A stretch of 64,000 nt of DNA from Necropsobacter massiliensis (GTDB lineage: Bacteria > Pseudomonadota > Gammaproteobacteria > Enterobacterales > Pasteurellaceae), in NCBI RefSeq assembly GCF_000827595.2, contig NZ_LN776180.1:62001-126000 (forward strand), written 5' to 3'. Shown one piece after another: positions 1 through 9,924 of this stretch. The notes beneath the pieces are model-generated. The model saw only the letters and a list, made by a program, of their open reading frames with translations, searched no databases and was not told where the DNA came from. Position 1 is the first letter of the stretch. Each line of letters starts with the position of its first letter. Made by a program: the position numbers and the translations under genes.

Positions 1-980
1 CCGATTGCGCGCTGCGCCAGTTCAACCAGATAATCAATTTCCGGCACGGTAATTTCAAAATCATCACGCATTGAGACATGCGATTGCGCCATCAGCTTGC
101 CTAATCGGGATAAATCGCCTTGCTGCAAAGCCTCAACCGCTTCCAACACGCGCTGATTTTCGGTCACGACATGCTTCGCCCGTTTCGCTGTTTCCGCATC
201 CAGTGCAATCAACGCCTGCTCTTGGCATTTGAACTGTTCAAGCGAAACATCACGCAACGCGCTAACCCCGAAAAATGCCGCGGCGCGCTCACACTGCCGA
301 CGCCGCGTATTATATTCGCCACTGACCAGATCATGTTTTACGTGTGAATTGACGATCATCACCGCCACATTTTCCGGCACCGGTGTCGGTGTGGCGGCAA
401 GCGTGCGGCAATCAATCAGCAAGAGATGATCTTTTTGCCCCAGCGCGGAAATCAGCTGATCCATATTGCCGCAGTTGGCGCCGACAAATTGATTTTCCGC
501 TTGTTGCCCGATCAACGCAATATCCGTATCAGTTAGCGGTAAATCGCCGAGCTGCTGACAGAATTTGCCAACCGCCACTTCCAGCGAGGCGGAAGAACTT
601 AAACCGGCGGATAACGGCACATTTCCGCTGATAACCAAATCCGCTCCCTGCTTAAACGTCGGACAGCGCGCCTGAATAAATTTCACCACGCCGCGCACAT
701 AGCCCGTCCATTTTTCCGCCGTATTCGGCACAATTGCCTGCTCCAGAGAAAACGCATCAAACTGTTCAAAATCTGCCGCATAAACCCTAAATAGATTGTC
801 TTCTCGCTTCGCACCGCTGATTGCCGTACCGTAATTAATCGCGCAAGGCATCACAAAGCCGTCGTTGTAATCGGTGTGTTCGCCGATAATATTCACTCGA
901 CCGGGCGCATAAACGGTCAGTTCACAAGTGCGGTTGAATTTTTCGTTAAATAGTCGCATTGCACTTTGTTGAGGTGTCAT
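1..980 (-). CDS. galK: Galactokinase, C-terminal part missing at window edge
   Basis: GHMP-family kinase that phosphorylates galactose to galactose 1-phosphate with ATP in the cytoplasm, the first Leloir step. Translating the minus strand from the ATG at 980 gives about 326 residues of an expected 384. It opens with the galactokinase signature [15 protein letters not shown] and continues with the phosphate-binding motif [11 protein letters not shown]. The frame stays open to the window edge, so about 58 C-terminal residues lie outside. It is downstream of galT with a 54-bp gap and probably shares its transcript. An uptake-signal-like stretch sits at the start codon. Confidence 0.95.
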   Translation of the reverse strand, partial: MTPQQSAMRLFNEKFNRTCELTVYAPGRVNIIGEHTDYNDGFVMPCAINYGTAISGAKREDNLFRVYAADFEQFDAFSLEQAIVPNTAEKWTGYVRGVVKFIQARCPTFKQGADLVISGNVPLSAGLSSSASLEVAVGKFCQQLGDLPLTDTDIALIGQQAENQFVGANCGNMDQLISALGQKDHLLLIDCRTLAATPTPVPENVAVMIVNSHVKHDLVSGEYNTRRRQCERAAAFFGVSALRDVSLEQFKCQEQALIALDAETAKRAKHVVTENQRVLEAVEALQQGDLSRLGKLMAQSHVSMRDDFEITVPEIDYLVELAQRAI

Positions 981-1034
981 AATATTCTCCAAATAAATCA
1001 ATATATTGAAAACACTGAAAGGTCGCCGTGATAG

Positions 1035-2078
1035 TTATTTTTGCGTATAATGCCGTTCGCTGAGTGCACGCAGACGCGCTGCCGCCTGTTCTGCGGTCAA
1101 ATCGCGCTGACTTTCGCCCAACATTTCGTAGCCGACCATAAATTTGCGCACCGTTGCCGAACGTAATAACGGCGGGTAAAAATGCGCGTGCAGCTGCCAG
1201 TGTTCGTTGTTTTGATGGTTAAACGGTGCGGCATGAAAGCCCATAGAATACGGAAAAGACACTTCAAACAGGTTGTCGTATTTTGTGGTCAAGGTTTTTA
1301 GCGCCAATGCCAGATCGCGGCGCTGTGCTGCGTCCAACTCGGTTAGCCGCATAATATGCGCTTTCGGCAACAACAGCGTTTCAAACGGCCAGACCGCCCA
1401 ATAAGGCACTAACGCCACCCAATGTTCGGTTTCCGTCACAATGCGTTCTTTCAGCGCCAACTCACGCCGGACATAATCAAGCAAAAGTACCGAACCATGC
1501 CGGTGCAGATAGTTGCGTTGTGCGATGTCTTCGCGCGCCACTTCATTGGGTAAAAAACTGTTAGCCCAGATCTGTCCGTGCGGATGCGGGTTTGAACAGC
1601 CCATTGCTGCGCCTTTATTTTCAAAAATCTGTACCCATTGATACTTCTCTCCGAGCTCATTCAGCTGTTGCTGCCACACCAAAATCACATCGTTGATTTC
1701 ATCTACGCTGAGCAACGGCAGCGTTTTACTGTGATCCGGTGAAAAACAGATCACTCTGCTTTCCCCCCGTGCCGGTGCGGTTCTAAATAGCGGATCGACA
1801 CTTTCCGGCGGCGCCGGCGTATCTTCCAGCAAGGCAGAAAAATCATTTTTAAAGACAAAAGGTTTGCGGTAAGTCGGGTTTTGTTCACCGCTAATTCGCG
1901 TGTTGCCCGGGCAGAGATAACAGGCAGGATCATAGCTTGGTTTATGCTCTTCCGCGGTTTTCTCCTGCTGCCCCTGCCAAGGGCGTTTGGCACGGTGGGG
2001 TGAGACCAACACCCATTGTTCCGTTAACGGATTATAACGACGATGCGGATGCTCGGTCGGGATAAATTGCTCTGTCAT
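1035..2078 (-). CDS. galT: Galactose-1-phosphate uridylyltransferase
   Basis: Exchanges UMP between UDP-glucose and galactose 1-phosphate, the second Leloir step, in the cytoplasm. The 347-residue product has the zinc-site pair C53 and C56 (CYLC) and the HPHGQ active-site motif, in which H167 is the expected nucleophile that becomes uridylylated. The ATG at 2078 is preferred over a GTG two codons upstream because AAGAGG lies five bases before it. It is followed by galK and is divergent from the galS repressor gene. A GalS-type operator lies just upstream at 2091-2104. Confidence 0.96.
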   Translation of the reverse strand: MTEQFIPTEHPHRRYNPLTEQWVLVSPHRAKRPWQGQQEKTAEEHKPSYDPACYLCPGNTRISGEQNPTYRKPFVFKNDFSALLEDTPAPPESVDPLFRTAPARGESRVICFSPDHSKTLPLLSVDEINDVILVWQQQLNELGEKYQWVQIFENKGAAMGCSNPHPHGQIWANSFLPNEVAREDIAQRNYLHRHGSVLLLDYVRRELALKERIVTETEHWVALVPYWAVWPFETLLLPKAHIMRLTELDAAQRRDLALALKTLTTKYDNLFEVSFPYSMGFHAAPFNHQNNEHWQLHAHFYPPLLRSATVRKFMVGYEMLGESQRDLTAEQAAARLRALSERHYTQK

Positions 2079-2090
2079 AATCACCTCTTA

Positions 2091-2104
2091 TTGAAAACGG
2101 TTAC
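2091..2104. promoter_or_regulatory. GalS/GalR operator-like site upstream of galT
   Basis: On the minus strand the site reads GTAACCGTTTTCAA, the half-palindromic CG-centred pattern of LacI/GalR-family operators. Near-identical sites lie at 2214-2227 (before galS) and 3325-3338 (before mglB). Their repetition around one regulon supports a real operator set. Confidence 0.65.
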
Positions 2105-2213
2105 AAAAATATTGTTGCATAAGATAACAGATAAAAAAAAATAAACCATTATCTAGATCACAAAATGAGTAAAAAAGTTGACCTTTTTTGTGAGTTTGAT
2201 GTTATTTTTCAAC

Positions 2214-2227
2214 GTAACCGCTTTCAA
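2214..2227. promoter_or_regulatory. GalS/GalR operator-like site upstream of galS
   Basis: GTAACCGCTTTCAA, differing from the galT-proximal site at one base. It lies 60 bp before the repressor start codon, so autoregulation together with control of galT-galK is likely. Confidence 0.65.
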
Positions 2228-2287
2228 TTTTAGCGATTTTGTATATCATATAAGCCTCGGATTAAGATAAAAATGCAGGAAAATGCT

Positions 2288-3289
2288 ATGATTACGATTC
2301 GTGATGTGGCGGAACAAGCCGGCGTTTCGGTCGCCACCGTTTCCCGGGTATTGAATAATCATCCTTCATCCAGTAAAAAAGCACGCCTGGCGGTACAAAG
2401 CGCGGTGGAAAAACTGGGCTATCGCCCTAATGCCAACGCACAGGCGCTCGCCTTGCAAAATACGGAAACTATCGGTGTCGTGGTAACGGATGTGACCGAT
2501 CCGTTCTTTGCCATTCTGGTCAAAGCGGTGGATAAAGTCGCCGAAGAACATCAAAAAACCATTTTAATCGGCATCGGTTATCATAATGCGGAAAAAGAAC
2601 GCAAAGCCATTGATACGCTGCTGCGCAAGCGCTGTAGCTGTTTGGTGGTACATTCTAAAGCGCTCAGCGACGACGAATTGCGCGATTATCTGAGTAAAAT
2701 TCCGGGCATGGTGATTATCAACCGCATCGTACGAGGTTATGAAAAGCGCTGCGTCAGTCTGGATAACCGAAAAGGCACCTTTTCTGCCACTGAAATGCTA
2801 ATTGGTTTAGGGCATAAAAATATCGGTTACATCGGTTCCAATCATAAAATTACCGATGAAGCGGAAAGAATTGAAGGCTATTTGAGCGCACTTAAGCATT
2901 ATGCGCTCTCGGTTAAAGCCCATGCTATCGCACACAGCAGTCCCGATTTTGAAGGCGGCGAGGAAGCGATGATCAATCTGCTCAGCTATAACTCCGATTT
3001 GAGCGCAGTAGTAGCCTATAACGACAGCATGGCTGCGGGCGCAATTTCCGTTTTGAGTGAAAACAACATCAATGTGCCGAAACAGTTTTCCATTATCGGT
3101 TTTGACGATATGCCGATTGCCAAATATCTGATCCCTAAACTTACCACGATTCGCTATCCTATTGATTTAATGGCAACTTATGCAGCTAATTTAGCACTAA
3201 GTTTAGTCGATAACACCATCAAAACCCCTGAACATATTCAGTTTAACCCAACCTTAGTCAGACGTTTTTCTACCGGCAATTTCACTTAA
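2288..3289 (+). CDS. galS: LacI-family galactose repressor (GalS/GalR type)
   Basis: DNA-binding repressor of galactose genes. Residues 1-26 form the classical LacI helix-turn-helix ([20 protein letters not shown]), followed by the hinge helix and a periplasmic-binding-protein-like sensor domain of about 270 residues. The ATG at 2288 is chosen over one at 2273 because GCAGGA precedes it by seven bases and the protein then starts MITIRDV as in the family. The length of 333 fits. It sits between galT-galK (divergent) and mglBAC (same strand), matching the H. influenzae order in which the gene is called galS. The inducer is presumably galactose. Confidence 0.9.
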   Translation: MITIRDVAEQAGVSVATVSRVLNNHPSSSKKARLAVQSAVEKLGYRPNANAQALALQNTETIGVVVTDVTDPFFAILVKAVDKVAEEHQKTILIGIGYHNAEKERKAIDTLLRKRCSCLVVHSKALSDDELRDYLSKIPGMVIINRIVRGYEKRCVSLDNRKGTFSATEMLIGLGHKNIGYIGSNHKITDEAERIEGYLSALKHYALSVKAHAIAHSSPDFEGGEEAMINLLSYNSDLSAVVAYNDSMAAGAISVLSENNINVPKQFSIIGFDDMPIAKYLIPKLTTIRYPIDLMATYAANLALSLVDNTIKTPEHIQFNPTLVRRFSTGNFT

Positions 3290-3324
3290 GACGTGATCTG
3301 CCTCACATTTTCCTGCATTATTTT

Positions 3325-3338
3325 GTAATCGCTTTCAT
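3325..3338. promoter_or_regulatory. GalS/GalR operator-like site upstream of mglB
   Basis: GTAATCGCTTTCAT, the third member of the operator set in this region. It lies four bases before a perfect CRP site, an arrangement that would let repressor and activator act at the same mgl promoter. Confidence 0.6.
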
Positions 3339-3341
3339 AAT

Positions 3342-3357
3342 TGTGAGAGCGATCACA
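3342..3357. promoter_or_regulatory. CRP-cAMP binding site of the mgl operon
   Basis: TGTGAGAGCGATCACA matches the CRP consensus TGTGA-N6-TCACA at all ten conserved positions. It lies 113 bp before the mglB start codon, so catabolite control of galactose uptake is expected. Confidence 0.85.
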
Positions 3358-3469
3358 GTCTTCCGACCGCTTTTCCTATATTCTCTAAGCCCAAGTTGCT
3401 CTGGTACCAGCTGAGATTAACAGAGTAATAGCAATCAACTGATCATCAATGTACTCAAGGAGTGTTTTT

Positions 3470-4462
3470 ATGAAAAAAACAGTATTAAGTGCGGTCGCTT
3501 TAGCTGTAGGTTTGGGTGTTGCCGCCAGTGCGGCACAAGCGGCAACCCGTATCGGTGTAACCATTTACAAATACGACGATAACTTTATGTCATTAATGCG
3601 TAAAGAAATCGACAAAGAAGCGAAACAACTTGAAGGTGTTGAGTTGCTGATGAACGATTCGCAAAATGCACAATCCATTCAAAATGACCAAGTTGATGTA
3701 TTACTTTCCCGCGGCGTGAAAGCCTTGGCAATCAATCTTGTTGACCCGGCGGCCGCACCGACCATTATTAATAAAGCCAAACCTGATAACATCCCGGTGG
3801 TCTTCTTCAATAAAGACCCGGGCGCCAAAGCCATCAGCAGCTATGAAAATGCCTATTATGTGGGGACTGACCCGAAAGAATCCGGCCTGATTCAAGGCGA
3901 CCTGATCGCTAAACATTGGAAAGCCAATCCGGCGTATGATTTAAATAAAGACGGCAAAATCCAATATGTATTGTTGAAAGGTGAACCGGGTCATCCTGAT
4001 GCGGAAGCGCGTACCAAATATGTGATCGAGCAGCTGAACGCGCAAGGCATTCAGACCGAGCAGCTGTTTATTGATACCGGTATGTGGGATGCAGCGATGG
4101 CGAAAGATAAAACCGACGCATGGTTATCCAGTTCCAAGGCAAACGATATTGAAGTGATTATTACTAATAACGACGGTATGGCAATGGGCGCACTGGAAGC
4201 AACCAAAGCGCACGGTAAAAAACTGCCGATCTTCGGTGTAGACGCCTTGCCGGAAGTGTTGCAGCTGATTAAAAAAGGCGAAATTGCCGGTACCGTGCTC
4301 AATGACGGTGTCAATCAAGCAAAAGCCGTCGTGCAGTTATCCGATAATCTGGCGCACGGTAAAGCAGCGACCGAAGGCACCAACTGGAATTTACAGGAAC
4401 GCGTGGTGCGTATTCCTTATGTTGGTATTGATAACGATAATTTAGCCGACTTTTTAAAATAA
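3470..4462 (+). CDS. mglB: D-galactose/D-glucose-binding periplasmic protein MglB
   Basis: Periplasmic receptor that captures galactose or glucose and delivers it to MglC/MglA. The 330-residue precursor starts [16 protein letters not shown], a signal peptide ending AAQA before [11 protein letters not shown]. The EF-hand-like calcium loop typical of this receptor is visible as DLNKDGKIQ. The ATG at 3470 is chosen because AAGGAG lies at 3457-3462; an in-frame start at 3449 would put extra residues before the signal peptide. It is first gene of mglBAC, followed by a hairpin that may set its expression above that of the membrane genes. Confidence 0.96.
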   Translation: MKKTVLSAVALAVGLGVAASAAQAATRIGVTIYKYDDNFMSLMRKEIDKEAKQLEGVELLMNDSQNAQSIQNDQVDVLLSRGVKALAINLVDPAAAPTIINKAKPDNIPVVFFNKDPGAKAISSYENAYYVGTDPKESGLIQGDLIAKHWKANPAYDLNKDGKIQYVLLKGEPGHPDAEARTKYVIEQLNAQGIQTEQLFIDTGMWDAAMAKDKTDAWLSSSKANDIEVIITNNDGMAMGALEATKAHGKKLPIFGVDALPEVLQLIKKGEIAGTVLNDGVNQAKAVVQLSDNLAHGKAATEGTNWNLQERVVRIPYVGIDNDNLADFLK

Positions 4463-4476
4463 TCGTCGTAATCTTC

Positions 4477-4499
4477 AGGGGAGCGTCGTCTCCCCTTTT
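4477..4499 (+). terminator. Intra-operon hairpin between mglB and mglA
   Basis: AGGGGAG and CTCCCCT form a perfect 7-bp stem with a 6-nt loop, followed by TTTC. The short U run suggests partial termination or mRNA end protection, giving more MglB than MglA/MglC. Confidence 0.6.
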
Positions 4500-4513
4500 C
4501 TGTGAGGTTGGAG

Positions 4514-6034
4514 ATGACAGTACACACTCAAACTCAAGACAGCGAAGTGCTGCTCACCATGACGGACGTCAGCAAATCCTTTCCCGGGGTTAAAGCGCTG
4601 GATCACGCCAATCTGACCGTCCGTTCGCATTCGGTGCACGCCCTAATGGGGGAAAACGGCGCGGGCAAATCCACATTGTTAAAATGCTTATTCGGTATTT
4701 ATGCCAAAGATGAAGGCGAAATTCTATTTTTAAATCGCCCCGTTAATTTTAAAACATCGAAAGAAGCGCTTGAAAACGGCATTTCCATGGTGCATCAGGA
4801 GCTGAATCTGGTGCGTCAGCGCAATGTAATGGATAACCTGTGGCTGGGTCGTTATCCGTTGAAAGGTCCGTTTGTTGATCACGCCAAAATGTATCGGGAT
4901 ACTAAAGCGATTTTCGACGAGCTGGACATTCATATTGATCCGAAAGAAAAAGTGGCTAATCTGTCGGTTTCTCAAATGCAGATGATCGAAATTGCCAAGG
5001 CGTTCTCCTATAACGCAAAAATCGTAATCATGGATGAACCGACCTCCTCATTATCGGAAAAAGAAGTCGATCATTTGTTTAAAATTATCGGCAAGCTCAA
5101 AAATCGCGGCTGCGGTATTATTTATATCTCACACAAAATGGACGAAATTTTCAAGATTTGCGATGAAATCACCATTTTGCGCGACGGTAAATGGATCAAC
5201 ACCGTACCAGTCAAAGGCTCGACCATGGACAGTATCGTCGCCATGATGGTCGGACGTGAATTAACCCAGCGTTTTCCGGAAAAAACTAATACGCCGAAAG
5301 AAGTTATTTTGCAGGTTGAGAATCTGACCGCCAAAAATCAGCCGTCGATTCAAGATGTCAGTTTTGAACTGCGTAAGGGCGAAATCTTGGGCATCGCCGG
5401 TCTGGTGGGGGCGAAACGAACCGATATCGTCGAAACCATTTTCGGCGTGCGGGAACGCAGCGGCGGTTCAGTCAAGCTACACGGCAAAACTGTGAAAAAT
5501 AACACCGCACTTGAAGCCATTAACAACGGTTTTGCGCTGGTGACCGAAGAACGCCGTTCCACCGGGATTTACGCCAACTTAAGCATTGAATTCAACTCAT
5601 TGATTTCTAACATGAAATCCTATATCAGCTCATGGGGATTGCTCAGTAATAAGAAAATGAAAAGCGATACGCAATGGGTGATCGATGCGATGAATGTAAA
5701 AACGCCGTCTCACAGAACGACTATCGGCTCGCTGTCCGGCGGCAATCAGCAAAAAGTGGTTATCGGTCGTTGGTTACTGACCCAGCCAGAAATTCTGATG
5801 CTGGACGAACCGACCCGCGGGATCGATGTCGGCGCAAAATATGAAATTTATCAGTTAATCATGCAGCTCGCCCAAAAAGATAAGGGCATTATCATGATTT
5901 CCTCCGAAATGCCGGAATTATTAGGCATTACCGACCGTATTCTCGTGATGAGTAACGGTAAGGTCGCCGGCATAGTGGAAACGGCGAAAACCTCGCAGGA
6001 ACAGATTTTGCAGCTTGCTGCCAAATATTTATAA
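4514..6034 (+). CDS. mglA: Galactose ABC importer ATP-binding protein MglA
   Basis: Cytoplasmic ATPase that energises galactose uptake through MglC. The 506-residue protein has two ABC domains in tandem, as in sugar importers of the Rbs/Mgl group. The first has Walker [10 protein letters not shown] and the signature [14 protein letters not shown]. The second has a degenerate Walker A (GLVGAKRTD), normal for this family, and the signature [14 protein letters not shown] followed by Walker [14 protein letters not shown]. The ATG at 4514 is chosen over a GTG at 4502 because GAGG lies six bases upstream of it. It lies between mglB and mglC. Confidence 0.96.
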   Translation: MTVHTQTQDSEVLLTMTDVSKSFPGVKALDHANLTVRSHSVHALMGENGAGKSTLLKCLFGIYAKDEGEILFLNRPVNFKTSKEALENGISMVHQELNLVRQRNVMDNLWLGRYPLKGPFVDHAKMYRDTKAIFDELDIHIDPKEKVANLSVSQMQMIEIAKAFSYNAKIVIMDEPTSSLSEKEVDHLFKIIGKLKNRGCGIIYISHKMDEIFKICDEITILRDGKWINTVPVKGSTMDSIVAMMVGRELTQRFPEKTNTPKEVILQVENLTAKNQPSIQDVSFELRKGEILGIAGLVGAKRTDIVETIFGVRERSGGSVKLHGKTVKNNTALEAINNGFALVTEERRSTGIYANLSIEFNSLISNMKSYISSWGLLSNKKMKSDTQWVIDAMNVKTPSHRTTIGSLSGGNQQKVVIGRWLLTQPEILMLDEPTRGIDVGAKYEIYQLIMQLAQKDKGIIMISSEMPELLGITDRILVMSNGKVAGIVETAKTSQEQILQLAAKYL

Positions 6035-6057
6035 CAAGCGTAAAAAGGAATATAGTT

Positions 6058-7065
6058 ATGGCTGTTAAACAAAATAAAACGTGGGACTTTTTTAAACAAA
6101 ACGCGATTTACTTCGTGTTGCTGCTTCTGCTGTTAATCATTATCTCGCAGGATCCGACATTTTTAAATCTGATGAATTTCAGTAATATTCTGACCCAATC
6201 CTCCGTTCGTCTGATTATCGCATTGGGCATTGCTGGCTTGCTGGTGGTGCAAGGTACCGACTTGTCTGCCGGTCGTCAAGTCGGGTTGGCGGCGGTGGTT
6301 TCGGCGACTATGCTGCAATCAATGGAAAATATGAACCGCGTATTCCCGGATTTACCGGAAATGCCGATTCCGCTTGTTATTCTGCTGGTGTGTGCGGTCG
6401 GTGCCGCTATCGGTCTGCTCAACGGGTTCGTTATTGCGGTGTTAAACGTTACTCCGTTTATCGCCACCATGGGAACCATGATTATTGTGTACGGTATCAA
6501 CTCGCTTTACTATGACGCGGTGGGTTCCTCCCCAATCGCCGGTTTTACTGAAAACTTCTCCACCTTCGCACAGGGATTTTTCCGACTCGGTTCCTTTAAG
6601 TTATCCTACATCACTATTTATGCGGTGATTGCGACGATTATCATGTGGATATTGTGGAACAAAACCCGCTTCGGCAAAAATATCTTCGCTATCGGCGGCA
6701 ATCCTGAAGCAGCGCGGGTTTCCGGCGTCAATGTCGTTCGCAATCTGCTGGTTATCTACACCTTAGCCGGCGTATTCTATGCCTTCGGCGGTATGTTAGA
6801 AGCCGGTCGTATCGGCAGCGCAACCAATAACCTGGGTTTTATGTATGAAATGGATGCCATTGCAGCCTGCGTGGTGGGTGGCGTGTCCTTTGCTGGCGGT
6901 GTCGGCACCATTATCGGAGTGGTAACTGGGGTACTAATCTTCACTGTGATCAACTACGGTTTAACCTACATCGGCGTCAACCCTTACTGGCAATACATTA
7001 TCAAAGGCAGCATTATTATTCTGGCAGTGGCAATTGACTCGCTTAAATACGCGAAGAAAAAATAA
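6058..7065 (+). CDS. mglC: Galactose ABC importer permease MglC
   Basis: Inner-membrane permease of the BPD_transp_2 (RbsC/MglC) family that forms the channel of the galactose importer. The 335-residue protein has a short cytoplasmic N-terminus and a series of hydrophobic helices starting near residue 18. It also carries the conserved segment ALGIAGLLVVQGTDLSAGRQVGL and the coupling region GGNPEAARVSGV. AAGGAA precedes the ATG. It ends the mgl operon, with a strong bidirectional terminator downstream. Confidence 0.96.
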   Translation: MAVKQNKTWDFFKQNAIYFVLLLLLLIIISQDPTFLNLMNFSNILTQSSVRLIIALGIAGLLVVQGTDLSAGRQVGLAAVVSATMLQSMENMNRVFPDLPEMPIPLVILLVCAVGAAIGLLNGFVIAVLNVTPFIATMGTMIIVYGINSLYYDAVGSSPIAGFTENFSTFAQGFFRLGSFKLSYITIYAVIATIIMWILWNKTRFGKNIFAIGGNPEAARVSGVNVVRNLLVIYTLAGVFYAFGGMLEAGRIGSATNNLGFMYEMDAIAACVVGGVSFAGGVGTIIGVVTGVLIFTVINYGLTYIGVNPYWQYIIKGSIIILAVAIDSLKYAKKK

Positions 7066-7110
7066 TCGCCACAGTTGCCAAAAGATGCCCTATCCGATTA
7101 AAAAATAACA

Positions 7111-7149
7111 AAAAAACACCGCACTTTAATGTAAAGTGCGGTGTTTTTT
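7111..7149. terminator. Bidirectional terminator from inverted uptake signals
   Basis: An 18-base perfect inverted repeat, AAAAAACACCGCACTTTA and its complement, around a 3-nt loop. It contains two opposed AAGTGCGGT uptake signals and ends in T6 on both strands. It separates mglC (+) from bamC (-). Confidence 0.9.
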
Positions 7150-7217
7150 CACAACAATTTTAGCAAGCGCAGAACCGCGATGATGACGGCAAAATGCGCT
7201 GTTTACCGCTGATTGAG

Positions 7218-8222
7218 CTACTTAGCGAGGATATTCTGTAATGCTTGATAAACGCTTTGTGCCTGAACGCCAGATAAGGCATTGCCGTTTTCATCAGAAA
7301 TGACCACCGCACTTTGCTTGCCGAGCGAACTGAGCTGCATAGAATAGGTACCTTTTTCTAAATCGGGCTGTGTTACCCCAAAACGCAACCATTCCTGCGC
7401 ATCCAGCGGTTTATATTTTAATTCGCGATAACCACGACCACCGTTTTCCGATTCGATTGCAAAACCGAGCAGAGACAATGTTTCACCCAATCTTGCCCAA
7501 GCATAATTAAAATCCGCAGCCAACACCAACGCCGCGCGTCCGTTGGCATCTGTCGTCAATGCAGACTGCACCGGTGTGCGCACCGCATTATGTAAATCTT
7601 GCTGCTGTTTGCGGTATGCTGAATTCAGCTCGCCGATCAATTGATTCAAGCGATCCGAACTATAGCGTTGCTTATCGGTGGCATTCGGCGTAAAAATAAT
7701 GCCGTCACGTTTCATTTGTTGCACGGAAACGGTCAAGGCGCTTGCATCACGGGTGGCGACCTGTTCAATGCGATAACGGATTTGGGTATCGCCCACCTCA
7801 TCGGCGCGCCCAGTCGGTGCCCAGTCGGTCAAAATCTGACTATTTTCCGCCGAATAAGTAATCCCCTGTTCTTTCAGCAGGCGTTCCACCTGTTTTAAAT
7901 TATAGACATTCTGCTTCTCCAGCGGATAAACAATCAGCGAACGCTCGCCGTCAAATTGCGCAATTGAATTATGAATCATCGCGATCGGCATTGTCGGCGG
8001 GCGAATATCCACGGGTTGACCTGGTTGAATATTCACCTGCGGTAACTGATAGGTTTGATCCTGTTGCGGCAGATTCACACCGCCGCTTGCCAGCGGTGCA
8101 AAGGCAGGCAGTTCACGGCTTTTTTCTTCAAAATTATCATTTGACTGCTGCTTACTCTCGTTACTTGCGGAACAAGCTGTCAGAGTTGCTAAAATCGTTG
8201 CGGTAAGTAACCACTTTTTCAT
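7218..8222 (-). CDS. bamC: Outer-membrane assembly lipoprotein BamC
   Basis: Lipoprotein component of the BAM complex that inserts beta-barrel proteins into the outer membrane. The 334-residue precursor has a lipoprotein signal peptide, MKKWLLTATILATL, with lipobox LTAC before the modified cysteine. A low-complexity linker follows, then two helix-grip domains of the NlpB/DapX family. The ATG at 8222 is chosen because GAGGAA precedes it and it places the signal peptide at the N-terminus; the longer frame to 8324 would bury it. It follows dapA on the same strand, as in E. coli and H. influenzae (formerly nlpB/dapX). Confidence 0.92.
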   Translation of the reverse strand: MKKWLLTATILATLTACSASNESKQQSNDNFEEKSRELPAFAPLASGGVNLPQQDQTYQLPQVNIQPGQPVDIRPPTMPIAMIHNSIAQFDGERSLIVYPLEKQNVYNLKQVERLLKEQGITYSAENSQILTDWAPTGRADEVGDTQIRYRIEQVATRDASALTVSVQQMKRDGIIFTPNATDKQRYSSDRLNQLIGELNSAYRKQQQDLHNAVRTPVQSALTTDANGRAALVLAADFNYAWARLGETLSLLGFAIESENGGRGYRELKYKPLDAQEWLRFGVTQPDLEKGTYSMQLSSLGKQSAVVISDENGNALSGVQAQSVYQALQNILAK

Positions 8223-8360
8223 ACATTTATTCCTCAGGTTTAAGTCGACACGGATTGCGCCGTCTTTCGCGATATTTTCGTCACTGTTTGACAATAAAAG
8301 AAACAAAAAGTTTAGGGTCTGCATTCATGCGGCAGACCCTAAAATAACAACATCGTCGGT

Positions 8361-9257
8361 TTATAACAGACCGGCACTGTGCAACGCTTCGATCACTTTC
8401 GGCTGGGCGGCATCACTTAAAGTCGTCAGCGGCAAACGCAGTACCGGTTCCGGAATCAGCCCGAGTTTATAACACGCCCATTTCACCGGAATCGGGTTAG
8501 ATTCAATAAACAGGTTTTTATGCAGTGCCATTAAGCGTTGATTGATTGCCTCCGCCTCATCAAATTTACCCGCCAGCGCAAGATTGCACATTTTCGCCAT
8601 CTCCGCCGCCGCCACATTATTGGTAACGGAAATTACGCCCTCACCACCAGCTTTCATGCTCTCCAGACCGGTCGCATCGTCTCCGCTTAATACAATAAAA
8701 TCTTCACCGGCAAGCCGTTTAATTTTCGCCACGCGGCTGACATCGCCGGTCGCTTCTTTAATCGCCACGATATTTTTTACTTCAGACAACCGCCCCACAG
8801 TTTCCGGCTGCATATCACTGCCGGTACGCCCCGGCACATTATAAAGAATCTGCGGTAAATCGGTACACTCGGCAATGGCTTTAAAATGCTGGTACATGCC
8901 TTCCTGTGTCGGTTTATTATAATAAGGTACCACGGACAAACATCCCGCCACACCGCTGTCGTTTAACAGCTTCGTCATGGTGATCGCTTCACTGGTCGCA
9001 TTCGCACCGGCGCCAGCGATCACCGGAATACGTCCGGCAGCGAATTCGACGGTTTTTAAAATAGTTTTCACGTTTTCTTCAATGCTTAAAGTGGCGGATT
9101 CACCGGTGGTGCCGACCGAAACAATGCCGTGCGTACCTGCCGCTACATGATATTCAACCAGTTTTTCCAATGCGTCGAAGTCCACTTCGCCATGGTTATC
9201 CATCGGTGTGACCAACGCGGTAATACTACCGTAAAATAAAGGATTATTTGCAGCCAT
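8361..9257 (-). CDS. dapA: 4-hydroxy-tetrahydrodipicolinate synthase
   Basis: Condenses pyruvate with aspartate semialdehyde in the first committed step of lysine and diaminopimelate synthesis. The 298-residue TIM-barrel protein has the pyruvate-site motif GTTGESATL, the YNVPGRTG segment (Y139, R144) and Schiff-base lysine K167 in VAIKEATGD. The ATG at 9257 is preceded by GGGAGG and gives the usual length; the frame to 9374 adds 39 unlikely residues. It is upstream of bamC and divergent from bcp. Confidence 0.97.
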   Translation of the reverse strand: MAANNPLFYGSITALVTPMDNHGEVDFDALEKLVEYHVAAGTHGIVSVGTTGESATLSIEENVKTILKTVEFAAGRIPVIAGAGANATSEAITMTKLLNDSGVAGCLSVVPYYNKPTQEGMYQHFKAIAECTDLPQILYNVPGRTGSDMQPETVGRLSEVKNIVAIKEATGDVSRVAKIKRLAGEDFIVLSGDDATGLESMKAGGEGVISVTNNVAAAEMAKMCNLALAGKFDEAEAINQRLMALHKNLFIESNPIPVKWACYKLGLIPEPVLRLPLTTLSDAAQPKVIEALHSAGLL

Positions 9258-9396
9258 AAAAACCTCCCGATTTATTTTTGTTATTCGTGCTGAGTTTGCT
9301 TGAAAAAGTTTCTTTAAGATCGCTAAAATAGCCATAATTTGCAAGCGATTTTTTCTATTTTTTAGATATGGCACAACTTTTTTAAGGAGATTTTAA

Positions 9397-9876
9397 ATGA
9401 ACCGTTTAAAAGCCGGCGATGTCGCACCGCACTTTTGTTTACCGAACCAGCACAATACTTCGGTTTGCCTGACGGATTTTCAGGGCAAAAAAGTTTTGGT
9501 TTATTTCTATCCCAAAGCGCTGACCCCGGGCTGTACCACCCAAGCCTGCGGACTACGCGACAGTAAAAGCGAGCTGGACAAATTCGGCGTAGTGATTTTA
9601 GGCATCAGCCCCGACAGTCCGAAAAAATTAGCGACTTTTGAACAGAAAAAAGCGCTGAATTTTACTCTGCTGTCCGATGCGGAGCATCAGGTTGCCGACC
9701 AGTTCGGCGTATGGGGAGAGAAAAAATTTATGGGTCGCACCTTTGACGGCATTCACCGCATCAGCTTTTTGCTTGACGAACAGGGCAAAATCGAACACGT
9801 CTTTGACAAATTTAAAACCACCGATCATCATCAGGTGGTGTTGGATTATCTACTCCAAAAACAAGCCGAAAAATAA
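9397..9876 (+). CDS. bcp: Thioredoxin-dependent thiol peroxidase Bcp
   Basis: Peroxiredoxin that reduces hydroperoxides with thioredoxin as electron donor in the cytoplasm. The 159-residue protein carries the AhpC/TSA fold motif FYPKALTPGCTTQAC, with C46 as peroxidatic cysteine and C51 as the resolving cysteine typical of the atypical two-cysteine Bcp group. AAGGAG precedes the ATG. It is divergent from dapA and convergent with eptA. Confidence 0.95.
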   Translation: MNRLKAGDVAPHFCLPNQHNTSVCLTDFQGKKVLVYFYPKALTPGCTTQACGLRDSKSELDKFGVVILGISPDSPKKLATFEQKKALNFTLLSDAEHQVADQFGVWGEKKFMGRTFDGIHRISFLLDEQGKIEHVFDKFKTTDHHQVVLDYLLQKQAEK

Positions 9877-9888
9877 CCGCACTTTACT

Positions 9889-9921
9889 ATGCGCCGCCGT
9901 AAACCGCGCGGCGCATTTTTT
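9889..9921. terminator. Terminator between bcp and eptA
   Basis: ATGCGCCG and CGGCGCAT form an 8-bp GC-rich stem with a 12-nt loop, followed by T5 on the plus strand. It ends bcp and lies just past the stop codon of the convergent eptA. Confidence 0.75.
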
Positions 9922-9924
9922 ATG

